Positions 16,924-24,277 of a stretch of DNA of 64,000 nt are shown in pieces. The stretch covers positions 124,001 to 188,000 of the forward strand of contig NZ_JONP01000007.1 in assembly GCF_000711725.1 (NCBI RefSeq), given 5' to 3'. Both the position numbers and the translations under genes were made by a program. The number at the start of each line of letters is the position of its first letter. Positions within the stretch are counted from its first letter, which is position 1. Under the pieces are notes generated by a model. That model saw nothing but the letters and a program-made list of their open reading frames with translations. It searched no databases and was not told the DNA's origin. Origin of the DNA: Roseomonas aerilata DSM 19363 (GTDB lineage Bacteria; Pseudomonadota; Alphaproteobacteria; Acetobacterales; Acetobacteraceae).

Positions 16924-17646
16924 TCAGTACATGTGCTGGCCGCCGTTGATCGAGAGGGTGGAGCCGGTGATGAAGTCGGCGTCGTCGGCCGTGAGGAAGG
17001 CGACGCCGCGGGCAATGTCGTCGGCCGTGCCGAGGCGGCCGCGGGGGATGCGGGCGATGATCTTCTCGAGCACGTCGGCCGGCACGGCGCGGACCATCTC
17101 GGTGTCCACATAGCCGGGGGCGACGGCGTTCACCGTGATGCCGACGCGCGCGCCTTCCTGGGCGAGGGCCTTGGTGAAGCCGTGGATGCCCGACTTGGCG
17201 GCGGCGTAGTTCACCTGGCCGTACTGGCCGGCCTGGCCGTTGATCGAGCCGATGTTGACGATGCGGCCGAACTTGCGCGCCGTCATGCCGTCCCAGACGA
17301 GCTTGCAGAGGTTGAAGCAGGAGCCGAGATTCGTGTCGATCACGTCGTCCCACATCTTGCGGTCCATGCGCTTCATCGTGTTGTCGCGCGTGATGCCGGC
17401 GTTGTTCACGAGCACCTCGACCGGGCCGACCTCCGACTCGATGCGCTTGAGGGCGTCGGCGCACTGGTCCCAGTCGGAGACGTCGAACTTGTAGGTCGGG
17501 ATGCCCGTGCGCTCGGTGAAGGCACGGGCGGCCTCCTCGTTGCCGGCATAGGACGCGACGACCTTGCGGCCGACCTTCTGCAGATGCTCGCTGATCGCGG
17601 CGCCAATGCCGCGCTGTCCCCCGGTGACGAGTGCGATTCGTGCCAT
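16924..17646 (-). CDS. phaB: Acetoacetyl-CoA reductase PhaB
   Basis: NADPH-dependent reduction of acetoacetyl-CoA to (R)-3-hydroxybutyryl-CoA, the second step of polyhydroxybutyrate synthesis. A 240-residue SDR with cofactor motif TGGQRGIG (8-15), NNAGITRD, and catalytic S134-Y147-K151 (NIGSINGQAGQYGQVNYAAAK spread over 131-151). GQAGQYGQVNYAAAKSGIHGF is the PhaB hallmark, in pieces GQAGQYGQVNY and AAAKSGIHGF. Start 17646 has AAAGGT 6-7 nt upstream. It is separated from phaA by hemA and a small gene but shares strand and region. Confidence 0.93.
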   Translation of the reverse strand: MARIALVTGGQRGIGAAISEHLQKVGRKVVASYAGNEEAARAFTERTGIPTYKFDVSDWDQCADALKRIESEVGPVEVLVNNAGITRDNTMKRMDRKMWDDVIDTNLGSCFNLCKLVWDGMTARKFGRIVNIGSINGQAGQYGQVNYAAAKSGIHGFTKALAQEGARVGITVNAVAPGYVDTEMVRAVPADVLEKIIARIPRGRLGTADDIARGVAFLTADDADFITGSTLSINGGQHMY

Positions 17647-17730
17647 GTATGGACCTTTCTGGACGTGTGGCTCCCACCTCCAAGGCTGGGGCCTGGGACC
17701 GGGGGGGTTCAAGGGCAGGGCCGGAAAGAT

Positions 17731-17743
17731 CGCACTGCACAAA
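17731..17743 (-). promoter_or_regulatory. Candidate PhaR-type operator upstream of phaB
   Basis: On the minus strand this reads TTTGTGCAGTGCG, about 85-97 bp before the phaB start. The core TT(G/T)TGCA(A/G)TGCG recurs at the phaR promoter (22882-22893). PhaR repressors of other alphaproteobacteria bind TGC/GCA-rich sites at pha promoters. Two occurrences exactly at pha loci are suggestive but not proof. Confidence 0.4.
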
Positions 17744-17889
17744 CCCGATTTCTTCCGCCGCGGCCCGATTGGGTGCCCCACGCGTGATGACGCTGGCGTT
17801 GCAACCCCGGGACAGTGTAGGACGCCGGCCGTTCGTGCGATGGCGCCGCAGCCTCCGCCGCGCCGCAGGCTCTCAAGGACCGCTCCTCC

Positions 17890-18078
17890 ATGGATACCCC
17901 GATCGCCGCCGTGCTCTGGCCGGAAGAGGCTGGCCGCGACATGGCCGCGCTGACCCGTTTGATGCAGCACCTCGAGCGGTGCTGCCTTGAACTGGGCGCC
18001 GAAGAGGCGGCCGGACACCTGGCGGAAGCGGCCGCCTGCCTCGCCCAGGACCGCGCCCAGCGCCGCATGGCGGCCTGA
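17890..18078 (+). CDS. Small 62-aa helical protein (hypothetical)
   Basis: A 62-residue acidic/helical protein starting MDTPIAAVLWPEEAGRDMAAL, with CC at residues 31-32 (QHLERCCLELG) and Ala-rich helices after. It lacks a signal peptide. It is divergent from phaB, across the gap with the TGCA motif, and is followed at 18112-18139 by a textbook terminator, which supports a real transcript. Family not recognised. A CTC-rich stretch lies before the ATG and I see no strong ribosome binding site. Confidence 0.55.
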   Translation: MDTPIAAVLWPEEAGRDMAALTRLMQHLERCCLELGAEEAAGHLAEAAACLAQDRAQRRMAA

Positions 18079-18111
18079 GGGCGCGTTCCAGACCAACCGC
18101 GAATCGAAAGA

Positions 18112-18139
18112 GCCGGGGAAGGTGTTCCCCGGCCCTTTT
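18112..18139 (+). terminator. Rho-independent terminator after 62-aa gene
   Basis: Perfect 9-bp stem GCCGGGGAA/TTCCCCGGC with a GGTG loop, followed by CCTTTTG. It sits 33 bp after the stop codon and just before mosaic repeat copy C. Confidence 0.8.
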
Positions 18140-18149
18140 GCCTTCCTGG

Positions 18150-18412
18150 AAAGGGCTCTGCCCTCTCGAGACATCCGAGGCAGTGCCTCGGATCCGCCAA
18201 GGGCCTGAGGCCCCTGGACCCCCATCTGGCTTCCGCGGATGCAGTGATTGGGGGCGGTTCTTTTTCGGTGCCCTTCCTGGGCGTGCAGTCGCCTCGGGTC
18301 CAAGACCCGAGGCGCACCGGCCGGAAGGCATTTCACACAGATAGAAAAAGATGAGTGGGGGTCCGGGGGAGAGAATTCTTTCTCTCCCCTGGAGTCACCA
18401 GAGCCGGCCGTA
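18150..18412 (-). repeat. Mosaic hairpin repeat, copy C (reverse, 62-aa gene/hemA convergent junction)
   Basis: Full-length copy in reverse orientation. Reading plus strand: a diverged fifth module (AAGGGCTCTGCCCTCTC), an extra GAGGCAGTGCCTC stem, the fourth (AAGGGCCTGAGGCCCC), the GTGCAGTCGCCTCGGGTC/GACCCGAGGCGCACCGGCC third module, GAAAAAGATGAGTGGGGG, and the EcoRI-centred stem ending directly at the hemA stop. The order is the exact mirror of copy A. Confidence 0.85.
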
Positions 18413-19621
18413 TCAGGCCGCCAGCTTGCGCCGCGCGAGTCCGAGGCGGTCCCAGACCGCAACCAGGGCCCCCGCGAGGTGGGCGATGGCGGCGTCGTCG
18501 TGCAGCGGCGTCGGGGTGATGCGCAGGCGCTCGGTGCCGCGGGGCACGGTGGGGTGGTTGATAGGTTGGATATAGATCCCGTGCTCGGCCAGCAGCATGT
18601 CGCTGGCGGCGCGGCAGAGGGCGGCGTCGCCGACCATGACGGGCACGATGTGGCTCGGGTTCTCCATCACCGGCAGGCCCCGGGCGAGGAGGGCGGTGCG
18701 GGTGGCGCGGGCGCGTTCCTGGTGGGCCGCGCGCTCGGTGTCGGAGGCGCGGAGGTGGCGGACGCTGGCCAGCGCGCCGGCCGCGATGGCGGGGGCGAGG
18801 GTGGTGGAGAAGATGAAGCCCGGCGCGAAGGAACGGATGGCGTCCACCAGCGTCGCGCTGCCGGCGATGTAGCCGCCGCCGACGCCGTAGGCCTTGCCGA
18901 GGGTGCCCTCGACCACGTCGATCTCGACGCCGTCCCGTGCCGCGACGCCGGCGCCGCCCGGGCCATAAAGGCCGACAGCGTGGACCTCGTCGATGTAGGT
19001 GAGCGCGTTGTGGGCGCGGGCGAGCTCGGCGATGGCGCGGATGGGCGCGATGTCGCCATCCATGGAGTAGACGGATTCGAAGGCGACGATCTTGGGCGCC
19101 TCGGGCGGCAGCTCGGCCAGAAGCTCGGCCAGGTGGGCGAGGTCGTTGTGGCGGAAGATGCGCTTGGGTCCGCCGCCGTGGCGGATGCCCGCGATCATCG
19201 AGGCGTGGTTGTCGGCGTCCGACAGGATGGTGCAGCCCGGCAGCAGGCGGGCGAGGGTGGAGAGCGCGGCCTCGTTCGCGGCGTAGCCGGAGGTGAAGAC
19301 GAGGGCGGCTTCCTTGCCGTGCAGGGCCGCGAGCTCCGCCTCCAGCGCCACGTGGTGGCGGCCGGTGCCGGAGATGTTGCGGGTGCCGCCGGCGCCGGCG
19401 CCGTCCTCGCGGATGGCGGCGATCATCGCCTCGCGCACGGCGGGGTGCTGGCCCATGCCGAGATAGTCGTTGCTGCACCAGACGGTGACCTGGCTGCCAT
19501 CCGCGCGGAGGGCGGCGGGGAAGGCGCCGGGCTGGCGGTGCAGCGTCAGGAAGTGGCGGTAACGGCCCTCGGCGCGGAGAGCGTCGAGATGGGCGCCGAG
19601 GAGAGCGTCATAGTTCGGCAT
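18413..19621 (-). CDS. hemA: 5-aminolevulinate synthase
   Basis: PLP enzyme condensing glycine and succinyl-CoA to 5-aminolevulinate (the Shemin or C4 route used by alphaproteobacteria). 402 residues. Features are [25 protein letters not shown]-like [16 protein letters not shown] (45-60), [28 protein letters not shown] and the PLP lysine K243 in [10 protein letters not shown] chose ATG 19621 (MPNYDALL) because it aligns with the family N-terminus; ATG 19633 is possible. Neither has a good ribosome binding site. The stop abuts repeat copy C. Its place among pha genes may reflect shared succinyl/acetyl-CoA flux, but this is inference. Confidence 0.95.
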   Translation of the reverse strand: MPNYDALLGAHLDALRAEGRYRHFLTLHRQPGAFPAALRADGSQVTVWCSNDYLGMGQHPAVREAMIAAIREDGAGAGGTRNISGTGRHHVALEAELAALHGKEAALVFTSGYAANEAALSTLARLLPGCTILSDADNHASMIAGIRHGGGPKRIFRHNDLAHLAELLAELPPEAPKIVAFESVYSMDGDIAPIRAIAELARAHNALTYIDEVHAVGLYGPGGAGVAARDGVEIDVVEGTLGKAYGVGGGYIAGSATLVDAIRSFAPGFIFSTTLAPAIAAGALASVRHLRASDTERAAHQERARATRTALLARGLPVMENPSHIVPVMVGDAALCRAASDMLLAEHGIYIQPINHPTVPRGTERLRITPTPLHDDAAIAHLAGALVAVWDRLGLARRKLAA

Positions 19622-19766
19622 GGTGGCGGGCATATGGGGGTGTGGCCGTGCCTGATCAGGGTGTTGGACGGGATCACGGGAACGTATCCACCCCTCCCGC
19701 CCCCGATTTCCAGCGGTTTTTCCGCCTTTCACGCGGAACGCGCGCCAGGGGCGCGAAAAGCGGGGT

Positions 19767-19793
19767 CCTGGGGGAGGGCGCGCCTCCCCCAGG
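19767..19793 (-). terminator. Hairpin downstream of phaA
   Basis: About 9 bp after the phaA stop, a long GC stem (CCTGGGGGAGG/CCTCCCCCAGG) is followed on the minus strand by ACCCCGCTTTTCGCG. The hairpin-plus-GGACCCC arrangement matches the hairpin in copy K of the mosaic repeat family. The weak T stretch leaves it uncertain whether it terminates without Rho. The rest of 19622-19801 shows nothing else. Confidence 0.5.
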
Positions 19794-19801
19794 GGGCTCC
19801 G

Positions 19802-20977
19802 TCAGGCCGCCTCGACGCACATGGCGACACCCATGCCGCCGCCGATGCAGAGGGTGGCGAGGCCCTTCTTGGCGCCCTGCCGCCCCATCTGGAACAGCAG
19901 GGTGGTGAGCACACGCGCGCCCGAGGCGCCGATGGGGTGGCCGAGTGCGATAGCGCCGCCATTGACGTTCACCTTGGCCGGATCCCAGCCGAGGTCCTTG
20001 TTCACCGCGCAGGCCTGGGCGGCGAAGGCCTCGTTCGCCTCGATGAGGTCGAGGTCGGCGATCGACCAGCCGGCCTTCTCGAGGGCGCGGCGCGACGCCG
20101 GGATGGGGCCGGTGCCCATGATGGAGGGATCGACGCCCGCGGTGGCCCAGGAGACGATGCGGGCCATCGGCGTCACGCCCCGGCGGGAGGCCTCGGCGCC
20201 GCTCATGACGAGGATGGCGGCCGCGCCGTCGTTGATGCCGCTCGCGTTGCCGGCGGTGACGGAGCCCTCCTTCGAGAAGGCGGGGCGGAGCTTCTGGAGA
20301 ACCTCCAGCGTCGTCTCGGGCTTCGGGTACTCGTCGTTCTCGTAGACAGTGTCGCCCTTGCGGCCCTTCACGGTGACGGGCGCGATCTCGTCGCGGAAGC
20401 GGCCGGCCTTCATCGCCTCGCCGGCCTTGCGCTGGGAGGCGGCGGCGAACTCGTCCTGCTGCTCGCGCGTGATCTGGAACTTCTGGGCGACGTTCTCGGC
20501 GGTGTTGCCCATGTGGTAGCCGTGGAAGGCGTCCCAGAGGCCGTCCTTGATCATGGTGTCGACCATGGCGAGGTCGCCCATCTTCTGCCCGGCGCGGAGC
20601 TGGGCGGCGTGCGGCGCCTGGGTCATGCTCTCCATCCCGCCGGCCATGACGACCTTGGCGTCGCCGGTCGCGATCTGCTGGGCGGCGAGCGCGACCGTGC
20701 GCAGGCCCGAGCCGCAGAGCTGGTTGATGCCGAAGGCGGTGCGCTCGACCGGGATGCCCGCGAGGATCGCGGCCTGGCGGGCCGGGTTCTGGCCGGCGGC
20801 GGCGCCGAGGACCTGGCCGAGGATCACCTCGTCCACCTCCTCGGCGGAGACCTTCGCGCGCTCCATCGCGGCCTTGATGGCGATGGCGCCGAGCTGGTGG
20901 GCGGGCAGGCTGGCGAAGGCGCCGTTGAAGCTGCCCACGGGCGTGCGGGCGGCGGAGGCGATGACGATGTCGTCCAT
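19802..20977 (-). CDS. phaA: Acetyl-CoA C-acetyltransferase PhaA
   Basis: Biosynthetic thiolase joining two acetyl-CoA into acetoacetyl-CoA, the first PHB step. 391 residues, standard length. Nucleophile C88 in [11 protein letters not shown]347 in [13 protein letters not shown] and C377 in LCIGGGMG are all present. The start [19 protein letters not shown] is canonical. It lies 108 bp downstream of phaC on the same strand; this gap is GC-rich without a clear promoter, so a phaE-phaC-phaA operon is likely. Confidence 0.96.
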   Translation of the reverse strand: MDDIVIASAARTPVGSFNGAFASLPAHQLGAIAIKAAMERAKVSAEEVDEVILGQVLGAAAGQNPARQAAILAGIPVERTAFGINQLCGSGLRTVALAAQQIATGDAKVVMAGGMESMTQAPHAAQLRAGQKMGDLAMVDTMIKDGLWDAFHGYHMGNTAENVAQKFQITREQQDEFAAASQRKAGEAMKAGRFRDEIAPVTVKGRKGDTVYENDEYPKPETTLEVLQKLRPAFSKEGSVTAGNASGINDGAAAILVMSGAEASRRGVTPMARIVSWATAGVDPSIMGTGPIPASRRALEKAGWSIADLDLIEANEAFAAQACAVNKDLGWDPAKVNVNGGAIALGHPIGASGARVLTTLLFQMGRQGAKKGLATLCIGGGMGVAMCVEAA

Positions 20978-21085
20978 GTGGCGGTCCTCTTCGGTCCCTG
21001 GCGGGTGTTCTGGTTGGCCGCGATGCTGCGCGCGGTCGGGCGGGGGCGCAATCCCGGGGCGGTCCGGCGCCGGCCCGGCGGGCTT

Positions 21086-22348
21086 TCAGGTGGGGCGCGG
21101 AAGGGCCGTGATCCAGTCGCGCAGCGGGCGCCAGAGGGCGGTTTCGGCGCGCAGGCCCGCGGCCATGCCGATATGGCCGGCGGGAATGTCGAGCACGGTG
21201 GGATCGGGCAGGCGGGCGGCGAGGGCGCGCGCGCTCTCCGGGGGCACGATGCGGTCGCCGCGGGGGATGGCGAGAAAGGCGGGCCCGGCCCAGGCCGCGG
21301 GGTCCACGGGGCGGCCCGCCACGTGCCAGGCGCCGGCCATGGGGGTGTTCTGGCCGTACCAGCCGGCCAGGCACTCGCGGGCGACGGGGGCGGGAAGGGG
21401 CACGCCGTCGTTCAGCCAGTCCTCCAGCGCGACGAAATGCGCGGCGCGGGGTGAGGCGGGGTCGAGCCGGCCGAAGGCGCGGAACTTCCGGGCGATGGCG
21501 AAGGGATCGAGCCCGGCGAAAAGGAGTTGCAGGGCGTCCACCGGCAGGCCGCCGGTCGCAGCCATCGCCGGCTCCAGGAGCGGCAGGAGGTTGGCCGTGG
21601 CGCGGGCGCGGTCGGCCGCGCCGCCCGCATGGAAGTCCCACGGGGTGGCGAGGAGGACGAGGGCGCGGACGAGCTCGGGGCGGCGGAGGGCCGCGGCGAG
21701 GGTCAGCAGCCCGCCCATGCAGTAGCCCGCGAGGACGACCGGGCCGCCCGCGGCGCGCGCGGCGGCGAGGGCGCGTTCCAGCCGGCCGGCGATCCAGTCC
21801 GTCAGGGTGAAGCCGTGCTCGGCCGGGCCGGGCTCGCCCCAGTCCAGCAGGAGGGGGCGCAGGCCCGCCGCCGCCAGCCAGCGGAGCATGGAGTGGCCGG
21901 GCATGAGGTCGAGCACGGCCGCGCGGTTGACGAGGGAGGGGACGAAGAGGGTCACCGGTCCCTCCCCGCCGTAATCGAGCAGGCGGGCGGGGCCTTCGGA
22001 CCAGAAGGTCGGCGGCGCGGGCAGGTCGCGGCGCCAGGGGTGGTCGCGATAGGCGAGGATGCCGCGGAGCAGGGCGGCGTCCTCCGCCTGAAGGTGCCGG
22101 AGGACGGCGGCGCGGAAGCCCTCCGCCTCAGCGGCGCCGAGAGCGGAGAGGATCCGGCGGTGCTCCGCCTGCCCCTCCGGCGAGCGCGGCGCGAAGCCCG
22201 GCCAGCTCGCGTTCCAGGGCCTCGATCCGGGACTCGATGGCGGGGGCGCCGGGAAGGGCTGCGGGATCGAGGCCGTGGCCAGCCAGGCCCGGGCCAGGGC
22301 CAGCGTCAGGTGGGCCGGCAGGGGGCGCGGTCCGCGGCGTGGCGTCAT
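21086..22348 (-). CDS. phaC: Poly(3-hydroxyalkanoate) synthase, short class III-like PhaC
   Basis: A 420-residue alpha/beta-hydrolase. The lipase-box-like GYCMGG supplies C210, with D365 (PRGDRIVPP) and H392 ([10 protein letters not shown]). The Cys-to-Asp and Asp-to-His spacings (155 and 27) match class III PhaC, and the DW GEPGP and PWDFHAGG regions fit. Class I enzymes are about 590 residues, so this is a short form needing a partner. The [19 protein letters not shown] start at 22348 overlaps the phaE-like gene by 221 bp; an internal start is possible, though this N-terminus looks conserved-like. It would polymerise hydroxyacyl-CoA on granules. Confidence 0.8.
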   Translation of the reverse strand: MTPRRGPRPLPAHLTLALARAWLATASIPQPFPAPPPSSPGSRPWNASWPGFAPRSPEGQAEHRRILSALGAAEAEGFRAAVLRHLQAEDAALLRGILAYRDHPWRRDLPAPPTFWSEGPARLLDYGGEGPVTLFVPSLVNRAAVLDLMPGHSMLRWLAAAGLRPLLLDWGEPGPAEHGFTLTDWIAGRLERALAAARAAGGPVVLAGYCMGGLLTLAAALRRPELVRALVLLATPWDFHAGGAADRARATANLLPLLEPAMAATGGLPVDALQLLFAGLDPFAIARKFRAFGRLDPASPRAAHFVALEDWLNDGVPLPAPVARECLAGWYGQNTPMAGAWHVAGRPVDPAAWAGPAFLAIPRGDRIVPPESARALAARLPDPTVLDIPAGHIGMAAGLRAETALWRPLRDWITALPRPT

Positions 22349-22757
22349 GCGACGGCTCCGGCGGGGAGGGTGGGGATGGCGGCCAGGGCCAGGCAGGGGT
22401 CGGCGGCCGGGCCTCGGCCGGCCAGGGCGCCGGGGGCCATGTGGGCGGGGGGCCCGCAGGGGGCCAGGACGGGACGGGCCAGGACGGGATGGGCCAGGAT
22501 GGGGCCGGCCACGAAGGGGTAGGCCAGGCCGCTCCCCAGGGACTCGGCGGGAAGGGCGGGGCGGCGAGGGCGCGCGCCCAGGCCGCCGCCGCGGACACGC
22601 AGGCCGCGAGGAGGGCCGGATCGGTGGCCATGGCCGCCATCTCGCCCTGCCAGAGGCCCACCCAATCCGCGGCGAGGCGCGCGAGGTCCGGTGCGCCGGC
22701 CGCCTCCGCGCCCTGCGCTTCCGGACCGTGCCGGGCCCGCTCTTCCGATCCTTCCAT
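22128..22757 (-). CDS. PhaE-like PHA synthase subunit with Pro-Trp repeats
   Basis: A 209-residue protein directly before phaC. The N-terminal helix [20 protein letters not shown] (24-43) then [21 protein letters not shown] resembles PhaE/phasin helices. A Pro/Trp-rich tract (about 79-113) repeats PSWP with a 5-residue period ([16 protein letters not shown]). A C-terminal coiled coil, [19 protein letters not shown] (174-192), fits PhaE. Start is uncertain: ATG 22757 has GGGGGAG close upstream; ATG 22790 is an alternative. Its last 221 bp overlap phaC in another frame. Assignment to PhaE is by position and architecture, not clear homology. Confidence 0.6.
   Translation of the reverse strand: MEGSEERARHGPEAQGAEAAGAPDLARLAADWVGLWQGEMAAMATDPALLAACVSAAAAWARALAAPPFPPSPWGAAWPTPSWPAPSWPIPSWPVPSWPPAGPPPTWPPAPWPAEARPPTPAWPWPPSPPSPPEPSHDATPRTAPPAGPPDAGPGPGLAGHGLDPAALPGAPAIESRIEALERELAGLRAALAGGAGGAPPDPLRSRRR
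22419..22523 (-). repeat. 15-bp tandem repeat inside the phaE-like gene
   Basis: The DNA encoding the PSWP tract is made of imperfect 15-bp units resembling CAGGACGGGATGGGC on the plus strand. Because the unit is a multiple of three, unit gain or loss would keep the frame. It is expected to vary in number between strains. Confidence 0.6.
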
Positions 22758-22881
22758 CACTCCCCCGCTCGGCCATTCCCCAACCTGCATCCCACGGCCG
22801 GCATCCTGCCCCTCCCGGTGCGGCCCTTGGCCTTTTCATCAGCGCGCCGCGATGCCCTGGGCGCGATCCGGGAAAGGCGGC

Positions 22882-22911
22882 TTTTGCAATGCGGCGTGGC
22901 CGGTCTAGCAT
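22882..22911 (+). promoter_or_regulatory. Candidate phaR promoter overlapping a TGCA operator
   Basis: TTGCAA (22884-22889), a 16-bp spacer and TAGCAT (22906-22911) form a plausible sigma-70 promoter about 88 bp before phaR. The -35 box lies inside TTTTGCAATGCG, which matches the site upstream of phaB. Binding there would block phaR transcription and fits known PhaR autorepression. Confidence 0.45.
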
Positions 22912-22998
22912 CGCGATTCCCGGCCCGGGGGCAAGGCGGCACGCCGAGCCCGAGCGCAGGAGCGACCCGGCGCCACCCGGGTGAGGAAGACCGGACCC

Positions 22999-23610
22999 AT
23001 GGCCCAGCCCGCCGCTCCGCAGGATGCGGCATCCGAGACGCCGCCGCGCCCGCCCGTGGTGGTGAAGAAATACGCCAACCGGCGCCTCTACAACACCGAG
23101 ACCTCCTCCTACGTCACGCTGGAGGACCTCGCGGGGATGGTGCGGCAGAAGCGGGACTTCACGGTGAGTGACGCGAAGACGGGGGAGGACATCACCCGCT
23201 CCGTCCTCACGCAGATCATCGTGGAGGAGGAGAGCAAGGGGCAAAACCTGCTGCCGATCCCCTTCCTGCGCCAGCTCATCGGCCTCTACGGCGACAGCCT
23301 GCAATCGGTCGTGCCGCGCTACCTCGAGGCGACTATGGGCACCTTCGCGCGCCAGCAGGAAGGCATGCGCCGGGCCGCGCAGGACGCCGTGGGCTCCGCC
23401 ATGGGCGGGTTCAATGCCTTCTCCCCCTTCGAGGAGATGGGAAAGCAGAACCTGGCGATGCTGGAGCGCGCGATGAGCCTCTTCACGCCCTTCCCGCGGG
23501 CCAATGGCACCACCGGCCCGGCCCAGCCGGGGGACGAGGTGCAGGCGCTGCGCGAGGAAGTGGCGCGGCTGCGGCAGGAACTGGCAGCGCTCAAGGGTGG
23601 CGGGGACTGA
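22999..23610 (+). CDS. phaR: PHA synthesis repressor PhaR
   Basis: A 203-residue regulator that binds both DNA and PHA granules and represses phasin, pha and its own genes until polymer forms. The N-terminal domain carries the diagnostic KKYANRRLYNTETSSYVTL (23-41) and DFTVSDAKTGEDITRSVL, and PIPFLRQLIGLYGDS follows. An amphipathic middle and a C-terminal coiled coil (EVQALREEVARLRQELAAL) follow. I chose ATG 22999; an in-frame GTG at 22981 is an alternative. It is divergent from phaE-phaC-phaA. Confidence 0.93.
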   Translation: MAQPAAPQDAASETPPRPPVVVKKYANRRLYNTETSSYVTLEDLAGMVRQKRDFTVSDAKTGEDITRSVLTQIIVEEESKGQNLLPIPFLRQLIGLYGDSLQSVVPRYLEATMGTFARQQEGMRRAAQDAVGSAMGGFNAFSPFEEMGKQNLAMLERAMSLFTPFPRANGTTGPAQPGDEVQALREEVARLRQELAALKGGGD

Positions 23611-23625
23611 TCGCTCCCGTGGCTG

Positions 23626-23880
23626 CTGGAGAGGGCTCCGCCCTCTCCAGACCTCGCCCGCTAAGGGCCTGAGGCCCTTGGATCCCCGTCTGGCTGTCGC
23701 GGATGCGGTGATCGGCGGCCGGCTCTGTTTCCTGACGCCCTTCCTGTCCGTGCAGTCGCCTCGGGGCCACGACCCGAGGCGCACCGTCCGCAGAAATTCT
23801 TCGAACCGTTAGAAAAAGGTGATGGTGAGGAGTCTGGGGAGAGGGAGAATTCTTTCTTCCTCTCCCCAGCGGCCGCGAGC
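23626..23880 (-). repeat. Mosaic hairpin repeat, copy D (reverse, phaR/51-aa gene convergent junction)
   Basis: Full-length copy. CTGGAGAGGGCTCCG/CCCTCTCCAG (23626-23650) is 15 bp after the phaR stop. Then come AAGGGCCTGAGGCCCTTGG with GGATCC, CTGTCGCGGATGCGGTGATC, the CCTCGGGGCC/GACCCGAGG third module (one mismatch), GAAAAAGGTGATGGTGAGG and the GGGGAGAGGGAGAATTC stem. It ends at the stop of the small membrane gene. Confidence 0.85.
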
Positions 23881-23884
23881 GCCG

Positions 23885-24040
23885 TCAGCGGCGGTAGAGC
23901 ACCAACCCGAGAATGAAGGCTGAGGAGGCCGCGCCCGCGGTGCGGCCTGCGCCGGTCGTGTCCCCCGAGGCCGCGAGGACGAAGGTGGCGACGACGCCGA
24001 GGGCGCCCGCGGCCATCAGGACAATGCCGAGGGAGTGCAC
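23885..24040 (-). CDS. Small 51-aa two-helix membrane protein (hypothetical)
   Basis: A GTG-started 51-residue frame three bases after the lipoprotein stop, so it looks like the third gene of the argH operon. Product VHSLGIVLMAAGALGVVATF, then VLAASGDTTGAGRT, then AGAASSAFILGLVLYRR: two hydrophobic helices joined by a short polar loop. Third codon positions are almost all G/C. Family unknown to me. Likely inner membrane. Confidence 0.5.
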   Translation of the reverse strand: MHSLGIVLMAAGALGVVATFVLAASGDTTGAGRTAGAASSAFILGLVLYRR

Positions 24041-24043
24041 GGG

Positions 24044-24277
24044 CTAGCGCGTGAGCCCCGGCCGCTCCAGCGGCAGCTCGCCGGTGCTGGCGGGCGCGCT
24101 GGCGGGCGGGGCCTCGGGGGCCACCGCGCGGGCGGGTGGGATGTAGGGGTAGGCACGGGGGTAGATGATCTCGCTCTGCGGCCCCTTGGCGCGCACGGGG
24201 CCGACGCGGCCGCAGGCGGGCAGGGCGAGGAGGGTCGCGAGGGCGACCAGGGCGCGGGCCGCGATCGTGGCGGTCAT
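24044..24277 (-). CDS. LptM/YifL-like small lipoprotein
   Basis: A 77-residue lipoprotein with signal [20 protein letters not shown], lipid-modified Cys at about 22, then the CGxxGP motif typical of the LptM (YifL) family encoded beside argH or lysA in many proteobacteria. LptM helps LptD oxidation and maturation in E. coli; the same role here is inference. The Pro/Ala-rich tail ([12 protein letters not shown]) is probably disordered. Its ATG overlaps the argH stop (ATGA). Confidence 0.75.
   Translation of the reverse strand: MTATIAARALVALATLLALPACGRVGPVRAKGPQSEIIYPRAYPYIPPARAVAPEAPPASAPASTGELPLERPGLTR

Noticed and set aside
18350-18600. Short frames starting in the mosaic repeat (such as MSGGPGERI or MGVRGREF)
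   Set aside because: Each repeat copy yields them because of its sequence; reading frame is not preserved among copies and none has a ribosome binding site.
19622-19801. Possible promoter or small gene between phaA and hemA
   Set aside because: Only the phaA hairpin is convincing; no frame has a start with ribosome binding site.
18248-21454. A plus-strand open frame of over 1000 codons
   Set aside because: It is antisense to hemA and phaA, has Gly/Ala/Arg/Val-rich low-complexity composition, and the opposite strand carries complete catalytic motifs. High GC makes such open antisense frames common.
22345-22757. Frameshifted version of the phaE-like protein ending at the phaC start
   Set aside because: The frame would need an indel near 22550; the unshifted frame already ends in a good coiled coil, so I kept it and only flagged the possibility.
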